Assembly: GCF_016863615.1 (NCBI RefSeq)
Contig: NZ_BOPF01000044.1
Coordinates: forward strand, 25,423 to 89,422
Reading direction: 5' to 3'
DNA length: 64,000 nucleotides
Origin: Virgisporangium aliadipatigenens
Lineage (GTDB): Bacteria > Actinomycetota > Actinomycetes > Mycobacteriales > Micromonosporaceae
The position numbers were made by a program, and so were the translations under genes. Under the pieces are notes generated by a model that was not told the DNA's origin, did no database searches, and saw nothing but the letters and a program-made list of their open reading frames with translations. The first letter of the stretch is position 1; the number at the start of each line of letters is the position of its first letter. Below, piece by piece: positions 59,926 through 64,000 of the stretch.

Positions 59926-60686
59926 CCAATGCCTACTGGGCCGTCAGCGACGCGCTGACCATGACCGGGCGCGGCCTGCGCCACCTCACCCGCAGCATCG
60001 ACTCGCTGCTCACGTCGATCATTCTGCCGGTGCTGCTGATGCTGGTGTTCGTGTACATCTTCGGCGGCGCCATCGCCGGCCGCGACGCCTACGTCAACTA
60101 CGTGGTCCCCGGCATCATCCTGCTCTGCTGCGCCTACAGCTCCACGGCCACCGCCGTCGGCGTCACCAACGACATGGTCACCGGCGTCATCGACCGGTTC
60201 CGGTCGCTGCCGATCCGCGGCTCGACGGTGCTGACCGGCCACGTGGCGGCGAGCCTCTTCCGCAACGCCATCGCGACCGTGCTGGTGCTGGGCGTCGCCG
60301 TCATCGCCGGCTTCCGGCCCAACGCCACCGCGGCGGAGTGGCTGGCGGCGGTGGCGTTCATGCTGCTGTTCGTGCTGGCGATGTCGTGGCTGGCCGTCTG
60401 CGCCGGGCTCCTCGCCCGCAACGCCGACGCGGCCGGCGGCTTCACCTTCATCGCGCTGTTCCTGCCGTACCTGAGCAGCGCGTTCGTGCCGACGAGCACG
60501 ATGCCGAAGGCGCTGCACGCGATCGCCGACCACCAGCCGATCACGCCGATGATCGAGACGCTGCGCGGGCTCCTGCGCGGCGCCCCGATCGGCAACAGCG
60601 CCTGGCTCGCGATCGCGTGGTTCGGCGGGATCCTGCTGGTCAGTTACGTCGGCGCCGGCCTGCTCTTCAAGCGGCGCACCGCGTAA
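59922..60686 (+). CDS. DrrB-like ABC-2 permease
   Basis: 254 residues, six helices, ABC-2 family. Contains VPGIILLCCAYSSTATAVGV, DRFRSLPIRGSTVLTGHVAA and HQPITPMIETLRGLLRG, typical of DrrB-like subunits. The ATG overlaps the ATPase stop (ATGA). Its stop touches the stop of the convergent DUF4383 gene with no base between them. Confidence 0.94.
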   Translation: MTNAYWAVSDALTMTGRGLRHLTRSIDSLLTSIILPVLLMLVFVYIFGGAIAGRDAYVNYVVPGIILLCCAYSSTATAVGVTNDMVTGVIDRFRSLPIRGSTVLTGHVAASLFRNAIATVLVLGVAVIAGFRPNATAAEWLAAVAFMLLFVLAMSWLAVCAGLLARNADAAGGFTFIALFLPYLSSAFVPTSTMPKALHAIADHQPITPMIETLRGLLRGAPIGNSAWLAIAWFGGILLVSYVGAGLLFKRRTA

Positions 60687-61130
60687 CTAGTGCGCGGCGG
60701 CGGTCGCCGTGGGGCCGACCTTCGTGTACAGCCCCGCCGTCGACAGCAGCGAGCCGATCACGAAGATCACGATGACGTTGGTCATCTCGAAGCCGAGGAT
60801 GTTGGCGTCCGTGCGCATCAGGGCCAGCATCGCCAGGCCGATCCCCAGCAGCACCAGGCCGACCCAGTGGTTGACGTAGTGGTCGAGGTTGCGCCCGATC
60901 ACCGTCGCCACCAGGGAGATCACGCCGAACACCAGGCTCAGGCCCGCGTACGCCGGATTGACCTGCTGGCCCAGCACGGTCGGCAGGTCCTCCCGCGCGT
61001 ACAGGTCGAGGCCGCTCGCCTGCACGACGCCGATGATCCCGAAGACGAGCAGGTAGAGCGCAGCGATACCCGACAGCACCCGGTAGACGGGACGCAGGTG
61101 ATGGTTCACCGGAATGTGCGCGAGGAACAT
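60687..61130 (-). CDS. DUF4383 membrane protein
   Basis: 147 residues, four helices (about 14-36, 56-78, 84-104, 112-132). The N-terminus NHHLRPVYRVLSGIAALYLLVFG and the GRNLDHYVNHWVGLVLLGIGLAM segment agree with DUF4383. Function unknown. Convergent and abutting with the ABC permease gene. Confidence 0.85.
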   Translation of the reverse strand: MFLAHIPVNHHLRPVYRVLSGIAALYLLVFGIIGVVQASGLDLYAREDLPTVLGQQVNPAYAGLSLVFGVISLVATVIGRNLDHYVNHWVGLVLLGIGLAMLALMRTDANILGFEMTNVIVIFVIGSLLSTAGLYTKVGPTATAAAH

Positions 61131-61179
61131 AGCTCCATCTTCGCGTACCCGGTTTTTCCCTGCTCCCCGACCCCGGGTT

Positions 61180-61259
61180 TACAAAGCTTCATTGCGACGG
61201 TCCGTCGGGGGCACTACCGCTGCTCCCGCCGGGTCGCTGCGCTCCACGTCCGCGTGCGG
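61180..61259 (-). repeat. Dispersed 3'-end repeat, copy E
   Basis: On the minus strand directly after the ABC-F stop: CGCACGCGGACGTGGAGCG, GCGGGAGCAGCGGTAGT, GCCCCCGACGGACCGTCGCA, AATGAAGCTTTGTAAA. It has the same relation to its upstream gene as copies A-D. It is the only copy between co-directional genes. Confidence 0.75.
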
Positions 61260-63040
<1,781 letters not shown>

Positions 63041-63041
<1 letters not shown>

Positions 63042-63994
63042 CAGCAGACTCTCGCACCCGCGACGGGGCCGGCCGCGGTCAGCACCGTGCGGGCGACGTT
63101 CATCGCACCCAACTCGTCGGCGACGGCCATCGCGTGGCGGCTGTCGGCGCACAGGAACACGCAGGTCGGCCCCGAACCGCTGACCATCCCGGCGAGGGCG
63201 CCGCAGTCGAGGCCCGCCTCCAGGGTGTCCACCAGCGCCGGCCACAGCGAGAGCGAGGCGTCCTGGAGGTCGTTCGCCAGGGCGGCCGCCAACACCTCCG
63301 GGTCGCGCTGGCGCAGGGCCGCCATCAGCGCCTCCGGCGGCACGGCGTCGGTCAGCGGCAGCCCCGCCTCACGCAGCCGGTCCAGCTCCCGGTACACCTC
63401 GGGCGTGGAGAGCCCGCCGTCGGCGATGGCCACGACCCAGTGCCACGAGTGCGGCGGGGCGAGGACGGGGCTGACCCGCTCGCCGCGGCCGGTGCCGAGC
63501 GCGGTGCCGCCCAGCACGAGGAACGGCACGTCGGAGCCGACCGACGCGGCGATGTGCGCCAGTTCGTCGCGGCCGAGGTTGGTGTCCCACAGCACGTCGC
63601 AGGCGACCAGAGCGGCCGCCGCGTCGGCGCTGCCACCGGCCAGGCCGGCCGCGAGCGGGATGTGCTTTCGCAGGTGGAGGCGGGCGTGCGGCTGCCGGCC
63701 GGTGTAGGCGGCGAGGGCCCGGGCCGCGCGGATCACCAGGTTGGAGCCGTCGAGCGGCAGTTCGCCGGTGCCCTCGCCCTCCATGGTGAGCGTGAGCGTG
63801 TCACCGGGGCGCGCGGTCAGCTCGTCGTAGAGGCCGATGGCCTGATAGACGGTGGTCAGCTCGTGGTAGCCGTCCTGGCGCAGCGGCCCCACCTGCAGGT
63901 GCAGATTGATCTTCGCTGGGACTCTGACGCGCACCGGCCCCACCCGCGTCGGGCGCGGCCGTTCGTACTCGTCAGGATCCAGCGGCTCGGTCAC
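63041..63994 (-). CDS. ispE: 4-diphosphocytidyl-2-C-methyl-D-erythritol kinase
   Basis: GHMP kinase of the MEP isoprenoid pathway, 317 residues. Substrate region VRVPAKINLHLQVGPLRQDGYHEL, ATP loop IPLAAGLAGGSADAAA, and C-terminal MVSGSGPTCVF. GTG 63994 lies at the edge of the window, so an earlier start cannot be excluded. Overlaps the ABC-F start by 1 nt. Confidence 0.95.
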
Positions 63995-64000
63995 AGCGCT

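Noticed and set aside
56176..60686. Genomic island integrated at tRNA-Gln (desaturase, regulators, exporter)
   Set aside because: No integrase, no repeated tRNA 3' end and no visible change in composition; the tRNA is complete without a direct repeat found nearby.

Overview
This window is a stretch of high-GC actinobacterial chromosome. The gene families present fit a filamentous actinomycete, most likely of the Pseudonocardiales; that placement is inferred and not proven. The evidence is a CvnABCD conservon, a mycothiol-era style set of actinobacterial housekeeping genes (bL25, Pth, Prs, GlmU, IspE), many GTG and TTG starts, TANNNT -10 boxes placed 5-7 nt before start codons (leaderless messages), and many Pro/Ala-rich linkers.

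Layout. 0-11.5 kb: a DUF4349 lipoprotein, an M20 amidohydrolase, a Ser/Thr kinase, then a deoxynucleoside catabolism block (phosphosugar mutase, upp, deoC, an intact aldehyde dehydrogenase and a truncated one). 11.5-21.8 kb: a histone-H1-like/acidic protein, a hybrid protein that combines a degenerate IS110-transposase-like domain with a conservon kinase tail, and the convergent conservon operon cvnABCD. 21.8-35.3 kb: adenosine deaminase, an RlmA-type rRNA methyltransferase, an MMPL transporter, two small unknowns, then a minus-strand nucleoside uptake and salvage operon (BMP lipoprotein, ATPase, two permeases, an enlarged cytidine deaminase, thymidine phosphorylase). 35.4-43.7 kb: TetR-MerR pair, GH13 glucosidase, YihY/LigT/TrpS cluster, an ECF sigma factor with an Asp-box membrane protein. 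43.7-51 kb: CBS/CorC protein, galE, cysN-cysD directly downstream of a very long polyprenyl-phosphate sugar transferase, and pth. 51.3-64 kb: rplY, a HTH regulator, VOC protein, prs, glmU, tRNA-Gln, a desaturase-TetR pair, a TetR-regulated DrrAB exporter, DUF4383, an ABC-F protein and ispE.

How the parts work together. The BMP/ATPase/permease system would import nucleosides. Add, Cdd and DeoA deaminate or phosphorolyse them, the mutase would move phosphate from C1 to C5 of (deoxy)ribose, DeoC splits deoxyribose-5-P, the ALDH pair would oxidise the acetaldehyde, and Upp recovers uracil. No purine nucleoside phosphorylase lies inside the window.

The strongest unusual signals are: (1) the IS110-derived/conservon hybrid beside cvnABCD; (2) a family of about 80-130 bp dispersed repeats, five copies, each starting within about 55 nt of a stop codon and in the orientation of that gene; (3) a split version of the two-domain ALDH16 architecture; (4) a recurrent in-frame motif TCC-NNT-GTG-GAC-AGT that contains a near DnaA box; (5) pairs of back-to-back leaderless promoters.
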